Made by a program: the position numbers and the translations under genes
Source of the DNA: a virus
DNA length: 23,106 bases
Strand: one strand, 5' to 3'
Virus record (IMG/VR): IMGVR_UViG_3300023223_000093
Location: 1 to 23,106 of that record
In this document: positions 15,421 to 22,032 of the stretch, piece after piece
How positions within the stretch are numbered: the stretch's first letter is position 1
Layout of the letters: every line of letters begins with the position of its first letter
The notes under the pieces: model-generated
Databases searched by the model: none
Told to the model about the DNA's origin: nothing
The model's input: the letters and a program-made list of their open reading frames with translations, nothing else

Positions 15421-15520
15421 CTTTGTACTCTCCTTTCTTGGGCCCTTGGTCGTTAGCCTTCTGCTTATCCTTAGTAGGAGGGGGAGTCCGTTCCCCACTT
15501 TTCACAGGATCAATCTTCAC
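15407..15520 (-). CDS. Possible 37-aa hydrophilic protein
   Basis: An open frame from GTG at 15520 to TAA at 15409-15407 codes for 37 residues, starting VKIDPVKSGERTPPP and ending KKGEYKDVRK. It overlaps the stop of the HeH-like gene and the start of the connector, filling exactly the 89-base space between them, in a window where such spaces are rare. The composition is highly charged without hydrophobic runs. The start is GTG and its ribosome site (GAGAG, or AGGA too close) is weak, so it may instead be untranslated leader for the connector. Confidence 0.35.
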   Translation of the reverse strand: MKIDPVKSGERTPPPTKDKQKANDQGPKKGEYKDVRK

Positions 15521-16040
15521 TTTCCTGACTCTCGAGGATGGCATTGACGAGAGACTGAGTTTCTTCGTCAGTCAATTCCTCTTCGTCCTCAGGCTCATTC
15601 TCATCAGTGACCAACTCTTTAGCGATAGCCAGAGTTAATAGGTCAGCATCTGGAAGACTATCCAAGTAGTCCAGATCATAGACCTGAATCTCCAAGACCT
15701 CATTAATCAAGGGCTCTTTCTTATTACCCGTTAGATCAAACTTCTTAGCCAGTTCTTTAAGAGCCGGCATCTTCAGGCTGTTAAGCTCGGAGGGAGAGAA
15801 CAGGGAAGTAGTAATTACGTCATCATTTGCAGAGTCGTCTTCGCCCTTTTCTTCCTCACTACCTTCGTCTACTTCTGGTTCTGGAGTCTCAACAATCTCA
15901 CCTCTACCTGCATCTTGTACGATGTGAGCAAACACTACAGGTAACCCGTTAACTACCTCACCTTCTTTAACTTCAATCTGTTTCTCGAGGGTGACAGCCC
16001 ACTTACCGTCTTTGTTGAATTTTACTGAAACCTTTTTCAT
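15510..16040 (-). CDS. Acidic protein with HeH/SAP-like domain
   Basis: A 176-aa protein starting MKKVSVKFNKDGKW. I choose ATG 16040 because GAGG precedes it, while the longer frame to 16094 would read through a strong hairpin. Residues about 1-45 look like a small beta domain. A long acidic linker follows (about 50-75, mostly E/D). Residues about 84-118 (LNSLKMPALKELAKKFDL, then NKKEPLINEVLEI) match the two-helix HeH/LEM/SAP-like fold, often found in phage head genes near the connector and possibly involved in contacts with DNA or other proteins. The C-terminus is again very acidic. The precise role is unknown. Confidence 0.7.
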   Translation of the reverse strand: MKKVSVKFNKDGKWAVTLEKQIEVKEGEVVNGLPVVFAHIVQDAGRGEIVETPEPEVDEGSEEEKGEDDSANDDVITTSLFSPSELNSLKMPALKELAKKFDLTGNKKEPLINEVLEIQVYDLDYLDSLPDADLLTLAIAKELVTDENEPEDEEELTDEETQSLVNAILESQESED

Positions 16041-16049
16041 ACTGAAAGA

Positions 16050-16092
16050 CCTCATCATAATGAGGAGACCCGAGGTGTTACCCTCGAGCCTC
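16050..16092 (-). promoter_or_regulatory. Tandem RNA hairpins between head and neck genes
   Basis: Minus-strand RNA can form an 11-bp stem, GAGGCUCGAGG (16092-16082) with CCUCGGGUCUC (16075-16065), with a 6-base GUAACA loop and two G-U pairs. A second hairpin, CCTCAT (16065-16060) with ATGAGG (16055-16050) and a 4-base loop, covers the GAGG that would serve the gene starting at 16040. No T-run follows, so this is not a classical terminator. It may slow translation of the next gene, or mark an mRNA processing or stabilising site that keeps capsid expression above connector expression. Confidence 0.55.
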
Positions 16093-16101
16093 ATTACCTA
16101 C

Positions 16102-16515
16102 TTAGTCAGCAGTAGGACGGGTTTGTGGGTGTCCAAGAACCGCCACAGCTGAGAACTCACCAACCGGAGTGTTAGCTCCTAAGAGGGTGAGTCGCTGAAA
16201 GCGAGCTTTACTAATCGTGCCCTGACGTTTAGCTACATCATCATCAGTCACAGCAAAAACAACCGCAGGACCCAAGACCAGATCTGAACTCACAGTAGTG
16301 AAAGCCAGAGGAGTTCCGGGGTTAGCAGGATCGTCTTCAGCCTGTTCTAGAAGCAACGTAAAATCACCTGTAGTGATAGTACCTGAAGTGATGACATACT
16401 CCATAGACTCGAAGCCGCGAGTGTCGATAGTGTTACCGACAGTACTAGCACCAGCAGCTGCAGCGAGGTCGATAGCTACCTCTTGCTTGATGCTGTTATG
16501 TAGATCGTACTCCAT
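16102..16515 (-). CDS. Probable head-surface (decoration-type) protein
   Basis: A 137-aa protein immediately after the capsid gene. It shows a pattern I associate with small beta proteins in this position: an N-terminal helix-strand, IDTRGFESMEYVITSGTIT (about 31-49), DFTLLLEQAEDDPA, and a final strand with VAVLGHPQTRP. Such proteins are generally assumed to bind the capsid, but no function is established here. The ribosome site TAAGGAGGT (16529-16521) is a perfect complement of the 16S rRNA tail at good spacing, fitting a protein needed in high copy number. Confidence 0.7.
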   Translation of the reverse strand: MEYDLHNSIKQEVAIDLAAAAGASTVGNTIDTRGFESMEYVITSGTITTGDFTLLLEQAEDDPANPGTPLAFTTVSSDLVLGPAVVFAVTDDDVAKRQGTISKARFQRLTLLGANTPVGEFSAVAVLGHPQTRPTAD

Positions 16516-16550
16516 ATTAAACCTCCTTAGGGTTTATTTGGATTTAAACA

Positions 16551-17744
16551 TTAAGCCTTAATTTTGATACCAGTCAGGGCTTCAGGAAGAGTAACTTGAC
16601 CAGTGTTCCAGCGATTCATAGTGAATTCTACAATCGCTTTTTTCTTCTGGGTAAGCTCATCACGAATCACAGACATGCCTGTACGGTCGATAATGGTATA
16701 GCCTCGCAAGAAGTCGCCGAAAGCAACAGCGAAGGCATTAGCCGCAATGTCTGGCATATCGTTAGCGATAACGTAGGGTTCACCCGCAATGGTGTTCTGG
16801 ACTACGCCATTGATGCCTGGCTGCCAGATGAATTGACCAGTAGTAGACTTCTCGGTACGAAGCTCCGCCAGAGTTCGACGGTTGAAAACGAATACAGGAT
16901 TGTAGCCAGTCTTCAAATCACCAGTAACTCGGATGATATCTTCTGCCAATAGTTTACCGCTAGTAGCGGATTCGCGGAAGGAGTCAGTCACTTGGGTATC
17001 AGACAAGTAGCCGAAGGGTTGCTTAGAACCAGTACCTAGAACGAAACGATTACCTTCTCGAAAGGCAAAGGCTTCAGCTGCATCAGTCAGGATCTCAGAC
17101 TCCATATCGAAGGCAGCATCCATCAGCATATCCATAGTAATGGGTGCTGTGTAGGTCAGACGGAAAGGGGTAAGAGTTTCTGACTCATATTTAGAGTTAC
17201 TGTCATCTCCTTCCTCGCCTTCCCCTTCATAGTTAGCTGTGGGGATACTGGCTCGTACTGGAATGTCCAGAGTCTTACCAGAGGTAGTACGCACTCGAGC
17301 AATAGATCGAATGGGACTGATCTCAGTAATCTTTTTGACGATGATAGTATCGAGTTCACGGGGAACTAGGAAACCCCCCTGAGGATCGATATCAGTACGG
17401 AGAGCTTCCTTGACTTCTGCCTCCAGTTGCTCTATACCTTTCTCGCCTCCAATACAGAAAGCACTCAAGGCTTTGTACTCATTGGAGTCTCGGAAGTCAG
17501 CTTTACCAGAACCGGAGCTCTTACGAGCAATCTCCACTTCCAGCCCATCTAGCTTCTCCTGGAGTTCAATCTGCTTCTGTTTAGCCTCAGTCGACTCAGC
17601 AACCGCTTTCTGGTTTGCCGCCTCAAGGCCATCCAGAAACTGATTCATCTTCTCCATCTTCACAGGATCAGGAGTAGCTTTCTTTACTTCTTCTCGTAAG
17701 CCTGTAACGGCTTCCATGATTTCTGCTGTAGTTTCACCAGCCAT
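16551..17744 (-). CDS. Major capsid protein, HK97 gp5 family
   Basis: A 397-aa protein. Residues about 1-80 are a charged coiled coil (the delta domain that acts as built-in scaffold and is removed by the protease). LRTDIDPQGGFLVPREL (115-131) marks the start of the HK97 fold; SPIRSIARVRTTSGKTLDIPV begins the first conserved block, and the P-domain ends with RWNTGQVTLPEALTGIKIKA. A GEGEEGDDSN acidic insertion at about 174-183 may be in the E-loop. No separate scaffolding gene is seen. GGAG lies 7 bases before the ATG. It is preceded by a 94-base spacer with direct repeats. Confidence 0.93.
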   Translation of the reverse strand: MAGETTAEIMEAVTGLREEVKKATPDPVKMEKMNQFLDGLEAANQKAVAESTEAKQKQIELQEKLDGLEVEIARKSSGSGKADFRDSNEYKALSAFCIGGEKGIEQLEAEVKEALRTDIDPQGGFLVPRELDTIIVKKITEISPIRSIARVRTTSGKTLDIPVRASIPTANYEGEGEEGDDSNSKYESETLTPFRLTYTAPITMDMLMDAAFDMESEILTDAAEAFAFREGNRFVLGTGSKQPFGYLSDTQVTDSFRESATSGKLLAEDIIRVTGDLKTGYNPVFVFNRRTLAELRTEKSTTGQFIWQPGINGVVQNTIAGEPYVIANDMPDIAANAFAVAFGDFLRGYTIIDRTGMSVIRDELTQKKKAIVEFTMNRWNTGQVTLPEALTGIKIKA

Positions 17745-17838
17745 AGTCTTTCTCCAAAATTTAACAAAAGTTTAACAATAAACCCACACTAGCATCTCAC
17801 CAGTGAAGACCTTTAGCATCTCACCAAAAGTCTCCAGG
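17745..17838 (-). promoter_or_regulatory. Repeat-bearing spacer upstream of the capsid gene
   Basis: This is the longest non-coding stretch of the window. It holds a 13-base direct repeat, minus-strand TGGTGAGATGCTA, at 17826-17814 and 17802-17790, exactly 24 bases apart, then the AT-rich repeat TGTTAAA at 17777-17771 and 17766-17760. I see no convincing -35/-10 pair and no terminator. It could be a binding site for a late regulator, or a leader that raises capsid expression. Confidence 0.45.
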
Positions 17839-18651
17839 TTATTTCTTCATAGAATCCGTAATCCCTGTGAGGGAGTCACGAATACCTTTAAGTTCTTTCT
17901 CTTCTTGCTTAGACTTAACTTCCTCAGCCAGACGGGCTTCCTTCTGATCCTCCGTCTCTGGAGGAGCTTTACCCTCAAATAGAGAAGCAACGGTTTTAGC
18001 AGCTTGCTTGGTAAACCCTCGTCCTGCACGAAGAGAATCTTCCAAGTCTCGTTTAGTCATGCTTTTAACTTCTTCTTCTGTTACTTCCTCCATCTGTCCA
18101 TCCTCGTTTTTAACATCAGTAATTTGAGCTTCTGGATTCATGGGCTCATCTACAATAGAACCCTCCCAAGCGATTGCTTCCGTAATAGTACGGATATCAT
18201 TCTGTTCATCACGATTAGACTTGACCACAGAAAACCCAATGGAGAAGTCCTCAAGTACGCCTTGCTTAGCCAGGGAGAAAGCCTCAGCTCCTTGCTGTAC
18301 TTCAAGATTAATCTCGCCAATACCGAAGAGACCTCGATCATCCTCTTTAAGAGTCTCCGGAGGAAAGCCCCCCACTGTTCTACCGTGATGATCCTTAAAC
18401 CTTAGGTTTCGTTTACGTTTCTTGAGGTCTCTAATGGATTTACGGAAAGCACCCTTGACAAATTGGTCTCGGAGGAAGCCGTTACCCCTGTCTAAATCCC
18501 ATGTGGCAATGTAGCCTTCAATGATTCCTACATTGACCCCATTTCTTTCTTCGATCTTACACTCAACTACCTGGCCGCCTAACATCTTAGTCTCAACGTC
18601 TTTACGACCCGAGTCTTTATGTTCTAACCCATCATTCTTAGGTCTGCTCAT
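17839..18651 (-). CDS. Prohead maturation protease (peptidase family S78)
   Basis: A 270-aa protein. The protease domain spans about 28-180: IIEGYIATWDLDRGNGFLRD, the catalytic His in FKDHHGRTVGGF (88-89) and the catalytic Ser in EDFSIGFSV (137), with AWEGSIVDEPMNPEA (161-175) completing the fold. It cuts the capsid delta domain and itself after assembly. The C-terminal 90 residues are very charged and helical and may act as an internal scaffold. The gene overlaps the minor head protein by ATGA. Confidence 0.9.
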   Translation of the reverse strand: MSRPKNDGLEHKDSGRKDVETKMLGGQVVECKIEERNGVNVGIIEGYIATWDLDRGNGFLRDQFVKGAFRKSIRDLKKRKRNLRFKDHHGRTVGGFPPETLKEDDRGLFGIGEINLEVQQGAEAFSLAKQGVLEDFSIGFSVVKSNRDEQNDIRTITEAIAWEGSIVDEPMNPEAQITDVKNEDGQMEEVTEEEVKSMTKRDLEDSLRAGRGFTKQAAKTVASLFEGKAPPETEDQKEARLAEEVKSKQEEKELKGIRDSLTGITDSMKK

Positions 18652-19520
18652 TGTCCCACCTCTGCAAAGGGTCGCTGTCCAGGCCTACGCCTAATAGCAA
18701 CAATCTCTTTATCATTAAACACTGCTGCACATCTGCAGTTAGCCGTTTCTTTTAAAGGAGCTCCAAGACTACTGTCTCCAGGTACTTTCAAAAGGAACCC
18801 TCCTACACTGAAGGGCTTGTTAGCCTTACGCTCCTGACCATCTGCATTAAGGTGGGTATCTCGAGTAGCACTGTCTCCTATCGCCACCCAAATCTTAGTT
18901 ACCTCAATCTGTGTAGGTTCTCCACCAAATATACTGGGGATAATGCCAGACAGTATTTCTGCTTCCGTTAGCTTAGCAACCTCAGCCGGCACTTGAGTTT
19001 CAGTGGTAACAATAGTCGGCCTTCTTCCTCTTAGCTTACGCCTAAGGATTGCCCCAGCCGTGAGGATAAGTTCAAACCCTACTAAGAAGGCTTTACGAAC
19101 AACCTGACCATCTTCAAGCTTATCAGTGTCCGTATCGAATTCTCGAGCCTGTTGCAATGACTGTTCAAGATTTCTCTTGGTAGTGTCATTTATATTCTTG
19201 GCTTGAAGCTCAGCCCTTATCCTACTAAATTGGTCCAAGGTCCGAGTGATTGTTCGGTCTTCCTCCACAGTAGACAGTACGTCTTTAGGAAGAACTGGCC
19301 TAATGCGATTACTGAAAGGGCCTGTTACTCTTTGATAATGAGTAAGCAGTATGTTCCTCAGCTCATCATGAAATAGCTCATCCAGATTAAACGGCAATCT
19401 GTTTCTAGACCTAAGGATAAAAGCCCTAACCACTTTCTCAAAGTACTCATCGAGCTCTCGGTTGAACTGGGCCTCGAACCTCATTTTATCTCGGAGATCA
19501 TTCTGTGCAGCATTAGCCAT
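18648..19520 (-). CDS. Minor head protein, SPP1 gp7 / Mu F-like
   Basis: A 290-aa protein. The N-terminal half is helical and basic. The C-terminal part from about 205 (KIWVAIGDSATRDTHLNADG, KPFSVGGFLLKVPGDSSLGA, ETANCRCAAVF) is the conserved head morphogenesis domain, with the RDTHLNADG and NCRC motifs intact. In the family a few copies bind the portal inside the head and assist DNA delivery or portal incorporation. Its start overlaps the 86-aa gene by 8 bases. The order portal-minor head-protease-capsid is usual, except that five small genes intervene. Confidence 0.88.
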   Translation of the reverse strand: MANAAQNDLRDKMRFEAQFNRELDEYFEKVVRAFILRSRNRLPFNLDELFHDELRNILLTHYQRVTGPFSNRIRPVLPKDVLSTVEEDRTITRTLDQFSRIRAELQAKNINDTTKRNLEQSLQQAREFDTDTDKLEDGQVVRKAFLVGFELILTAGAILRRKLRGRRPTIVTTETQVPAEVAKLTEAEILSGIIPSIFGGEPTQIEVTKIWVAIGDSATRDTHLNADGQERKANKPFSVGGFLLKVPGDSSLGAPLKETANCRCAAVFNDKEIVAIRRRPGQRPFAEVGQ

Positions 19521-19773
19521 TGTCTCTTACTCTTTTAAGTATGTCTTGGGCTAATATGGCTTCATCACCAGCAATCCGTTTACCACTCCAGTATTGTATA
19601 TAGGATTGGCTATCATTCCCATGTCCACAGCAGGCATTCATAATCAGGCCCGGCAATGTACCAAGACAACCATCATGGCCTTCCTCGGTTGGGCCTTTCT
19701 TACACTTTTTGCAAATCCCATACTGTCCACTTCCAGCCATTTCGCTTGTATAGAGTTTAATTGGTTTATCCAT
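19513..19773 (-). CDS. Cys-rich small phage protein
   Basis: An 86-aa protein with C-x2-C at 21/24, Cys 36, and a CCGHG motif at 48-52, followed by SYIQYWSGKRIAGDEAI. The CCGHG plus YIQYW combination recurs in small phage proteins of unknown function. The Cys and His spacing suggests a zinc site. A possible internal start at Met12 also exists, but AGGAAGG lies about 8 bases before the first ATG. It overlaps the 57-aa gene by 8 bases upstream and the minor head gene by 8 bases downstream. Confidence 0.7.
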   Translation of the reverse strand: MDKPIKLYTSEMAGSGQYGICKKCKKGPTEEGHDGCLGTLPGLIMNACCGHGNDSQSYIQYWSGKRIAGDEAILAQDILKRVRDNG

Positions 19774-19939
19774 GACTAACCCTTCCTACAAAACCACTAA
19801 GCGGATTAGGGACTATCAAGTATCCAAGCCTTTCGAGGTTGGTAACTATTCGTTGCTGTCGCTCATCGAGTGTGTGCCAATCTATCTCAGCATACACTCT
19901 AGCAAGTTCTCGACAAATCCCTTCTTCATTTAGTGGCAT
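19766..19939 (-). CDS. Small hypothetical protein, 57 aa
   Basis: A 57-codon gene starting MPLNEEGICRELARVYAEID and ending GFVGRVSHG. It begins 5 bases after the stop of the DUF6527-like gene and its TAA lies inside the start of the next gene (ATGGATAA). This exact fit and the helical amphipathic composition argue that it is real; the space would otherwise be a rare 171-base gap. The ribosome site is weak (AGAGAA). It is not a family I recognise. The DERQQRIVTNLERLGYLIVP segment suggests a small helix-turn-helix-like shape, without evidence for DNA binding. Confidence 0.65.
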   Translation of the reverse strand: MPLNEEGICRELARVYAEIDWHTLDERQQRIVTNLERLGYLIVPNPLSGFVGRVSHG

Positions 19940-19944
19940 TGTTT

Positions 19945-20247
19945 TTATTCTCTGATGATTTCCATGGGAACTTCTTTACCAGCCAGTTCATGAGTACAAT
20001 CGTTTAAGAACCTCCATACTCCATTAGTGATGAAGCTATGGCACCTTCTCTTCTCGTGTTTCTCTCCCCAGTCCCAAGTGACAAGTATGCTGGGGGTGAA
20101 GGTAGGCTTTTCTAAATTACCATTCCACCCCCACGTAGCACTCCTCTGATTCTTATAACCATCAACAGTAACACTGTGACTCATCTTACAGCCAGGACAT
20201 GGGAACGTGTAATGATGATCTTCTAGGAGTTCTATGACATTACTCAT
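19945..20247 (-). CDS. DUF6527-like metal-binding phage protein
   Basis: A 100-aa protein. FPCPGC at 15-20 with CHSF at 69-72 and DCTHELAG at 83-90 gives Cys17, Cys20, Cys69, His70, Cys84 and His86, a likely zinc site. The central WGWNGNLEKPTFTPSILV (39-56) is the best-conserved part of DUF6527, small phage proteins often mislabelled as ammonia monooxygenase. No enzymatic role is supported. It starts in an ATGA overlap with the Tat-signal gene. Confidence 0.75.
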   Translation of the reverse strand: MSNVIELLEDHHYTFPCPGCKMSHSVTVDGYKNQRSATWGWNGNLEKPTFTPSILVTWDWGEKHEKRRCHSFITNGVWRFLNDCTHELAGKEVPMEIIRE

Positions 20248-20498
20248 GGGGGTGTACCAGTTATTCCTGCAAAAGACTCGATATGAGTATGGAGCTTCAG
20301 CCTATCGGATATTCGTTTTCTTAGTATCTCGTCAGTCTCCCCTGCCATTCGAGTTACCTGAGCTGGATAAGAGATACCTTTAAACGATGCCTCCACTTTC
20401 TTATCCATAACATCCCAAGAGGGTTGAGAAGCATTGGATCCTGCAACTGCTACGCCTGTAGCAATTACTGATAGCTTTAGAAATCCACGTCTGTCCAT
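20244..20498 (-). CDS. Small protein with a twin-arginine (Tat) signal peptide
   Basis: An 84-aa protein. Its N-terminus MDRRGFLKLSVIATGVAVAG has the Tat motif (D-R-R-G-F-L-K against S/T-R-R-x-F-L-K), a moderately hydrophobic h-region (9-20) and a plausible signal peptidase site after SNA (residue 23). The mature part of about 61 residues contains TRMAGETDEILRKRI and has no Cys or transmembrane segment. Export to the periplasm of the host is inferred; I do not recognise a family for the mature part. Overlaps of 1 and 3 bases with both neighbours tie it into the late operon next to the portal. Confidence 0.65.
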   Translation of the reverse strand: MDRRGFLKLSVIATGVAVAGSNASQPSWDVMDKKVEASFKGISYPAQVTRMAGETDEILRKRISDRLKLHTHIESFAGITGTPP

Positions 20499-20725
20499 CA
20501 GTCAGCTCCTTCATATATCATTCTAACTTCTAAGGGTTTATCAAACATTACCCCAGGATGAGTATTATTCATTTCAGGAAAAACATTCATACAAGATAGC
20601 TGAGCTTCGATCACCTCCTTTCTATTACTAGCGTAAAGCATACATTGGTAATCACCCACCCAAGTTTCTGTGCAGGTATTGTATATTCCCCATACGGTTT
20701 GATCTTCATCAAATATGGTAATCAT
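20498..20725 (-). CDS. Hypothetical protein, 75 aa
   Basis: A 75-aa protein with three Cys, several aromatic residues (VWGIYNTCTETWVGDYQCM at about 11-29) and an acidic overall charge. It overlaps the portal stop by ATGA and the Tat-signal gene by one base, which supports translation. The family is unknown. It lies first in the five-gene run between portal and minor head protein. Confidence 0.6.
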   Translation of the reverse strand: MITIFDEDQTVWGIYNTCTETWVGDYQCMLYASNRKEVIEAQLSCMNVFPEMNNTHPGVMFDKPLEVRMIYEGAD

Positions 20726-22029
20726 TCCTCATCCTCGTGGCTACTCATTCCAGGATTCTCATCAAGCCCTGTTAAGTCAGTACCAGCCGGCACTAAATTA
20801 GCGGGAATATAAACAACGTCTCCACCATCAACGTCTTCTCTGTTAGTCAATCCATCTCGTAGCTCGTTAATGGTTTCAACTCCGATCTCACTACGAAGTT
20901 TAAGTTCTTTATTCCGTCTCATCTTCAGAGCGGGAATAGAATCCAGATCTACACCGAGTCGTATCTTGCTAGGATCCTCACCGAATCTCGGTAGCAAGAA
21001 ATCACTGAGTCCACCCAAAATGACTGATGCCACAGGAAGTGCTGCATCATCATACAAAGCTTCTTTAGCCGTTGAGTAGTTATTGAAGGTAGCAGCGTCA
21101 GTATCCAGTAGAACTAATGGGAATCCGTATTGATTAGCGATAGCAATCTTGGCCATCTGCTGAAGCTTTACGAAGTCCATGTCTTTATTCTTGGAGCCAA
21201 TGTCGTTAATCTTGAGTGCACCATCTCCAGCGGTTACTCCAATCTCTCCTGCTTTCTGAGCTCCACCATACTGAGACCGTACTCGTTCCTTGGCAACTTC
21301 AAAGTCATCGTCATTCATTTCTTGCTCAAAGTGAAAGACAAGACTAACCCGTCCACCCCTTTCTAGAAGACTGGTATTATGAACACCCCCTAGGATATGT
21401 TGACGAACCTCAGACGAAGCAGAAACTAATAATGACTGGCCTCGTAGCAAGGAGTTATTCCTGGTCTTGAAGTTACGAGTCATATGGATCTCAGAAAGAC
21501 TGTCCCTTATATATCTAACCTGATTACTTTTTCGTATTGAGGGATACTGACCAGCCATAGTGTTACCACTAACGATCAGGCTAGTAGCCAGTCCATTCTG
21601 TCCTTCGGGGACTGTTATCTTGTCAGGACTAATCGGCTGGAGTTCAATAGGGGGTCGAGCAATACCGCCAATACCCACTACCTGGTATTCTCCAGTGATC
21701 ATGAAGTTCTTAGCAAGAGTTTCAAAGAACAGGTCTTTAGTATAATAGGGAGAAGGCTTTCTTAAGAGATCCAGTATGGGATGGGTGTTAGTGACAGTAC
21801 CGTCTTCCAACTCCAGTACCATCTTCATGTCAGCGATGGCGGTAGCAATACGGTTAATAGGAATACTTACAGCAGAGGACTGGTCATATAAAGCCAAAGC
21901 AGAAGCAGCAGTGGTTCCTCTACCACTAGACCCTAACACCAAGAATGAGCCAAGTTCCTGGGAAGTCCCTAGGACCATGCTCTTCTTCTCGGTCTGTGAT
22001 TTAGTTATTTTGTAGCCGAAGACTTCCAT
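20722..22029 (-). CDS. Portal protein, HK97 gp3 family
   Basis: A 435-aa protein that forms the dodecameric ring through which DNA is packed and leaves. Visible family segments are NRIATAIADMKMVLEL near 58-75, HPILDLLRKPSPYYT, NFMITGEYQVVGIGG, LQPISPDKITV, the stem helix region with MAKIAIANQYGFPLVLLD (about 290-310) and the NNYSTAKEALYDDAALPV block. The length is normal. It starts 3 bases after the terminase stop. The acidic C-terminus may be flexible. Confidence 0.92.
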   Translation of the reverse strand: MEVFGYKITKSQTEKKSMVLGTSQELGSFLVLGSSGRGTTAASALALYDQSSAVSIPINRIATAIADMKMVLELEDGTVTNTHPILDLLRKPSPYYTKDLFFETLAKNFMITGEYQVVGIGGIARPPIELQPISPDKITVPEGQNGLATSLIVSGNTMAGQYPSIRKSNQVRYIRDSLSEIHMTRNFKTRNNSLLRGQSLLVSASSEVRQHILGGVHNTSLLERGGRVSLVFHFEQEMNDDDFEVAKERVRSQYGGAQKAGEIGVTAGDGALKINDIGSKNKDMDFVKLQQMAKIAIANQYGFPLVLLDTDAATFNNYSTAKEALYDDAALPVASVILGGLSDFLLPRFGEDPSKIRLGVDLDSIPALKMRRNKELKLRSEIGVETINELRDGLTNREDVDGGDVVYIPANLVPAGTDLTGLDENPGMSSHEDEE

Positions 22030-22032
22030 TGG

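Noticed and set aside
14797-15498. Longer connector start (GTG at 15498, 233 aa)
   Set aside because: The 26 extra residues are unlike the family, and a strong AAAGGAG precedes the ATG at 15420.
16065-16092. Rho-independent terminator
   Set aside because: The stem is strong but is followed by CTCATTATG rather than a U-run, so termination is not supported.
15510-16094. Longer start for the HeH-like protein (194 aa)
   Set aside because: It would run through two stable hairpins and lacks a ribosome site; ATG 16040 has GAGG upstream.
17772-17819. 15-codon leader peptide frame (MLKVFTGEMLVWVYC) before the capsid gene
   Set aside because: Too short, with the nearest GGAG 11 bases off and no attenuator structure behind it; the frame is explained by the 24-base spaced repeat, a multiple of three.
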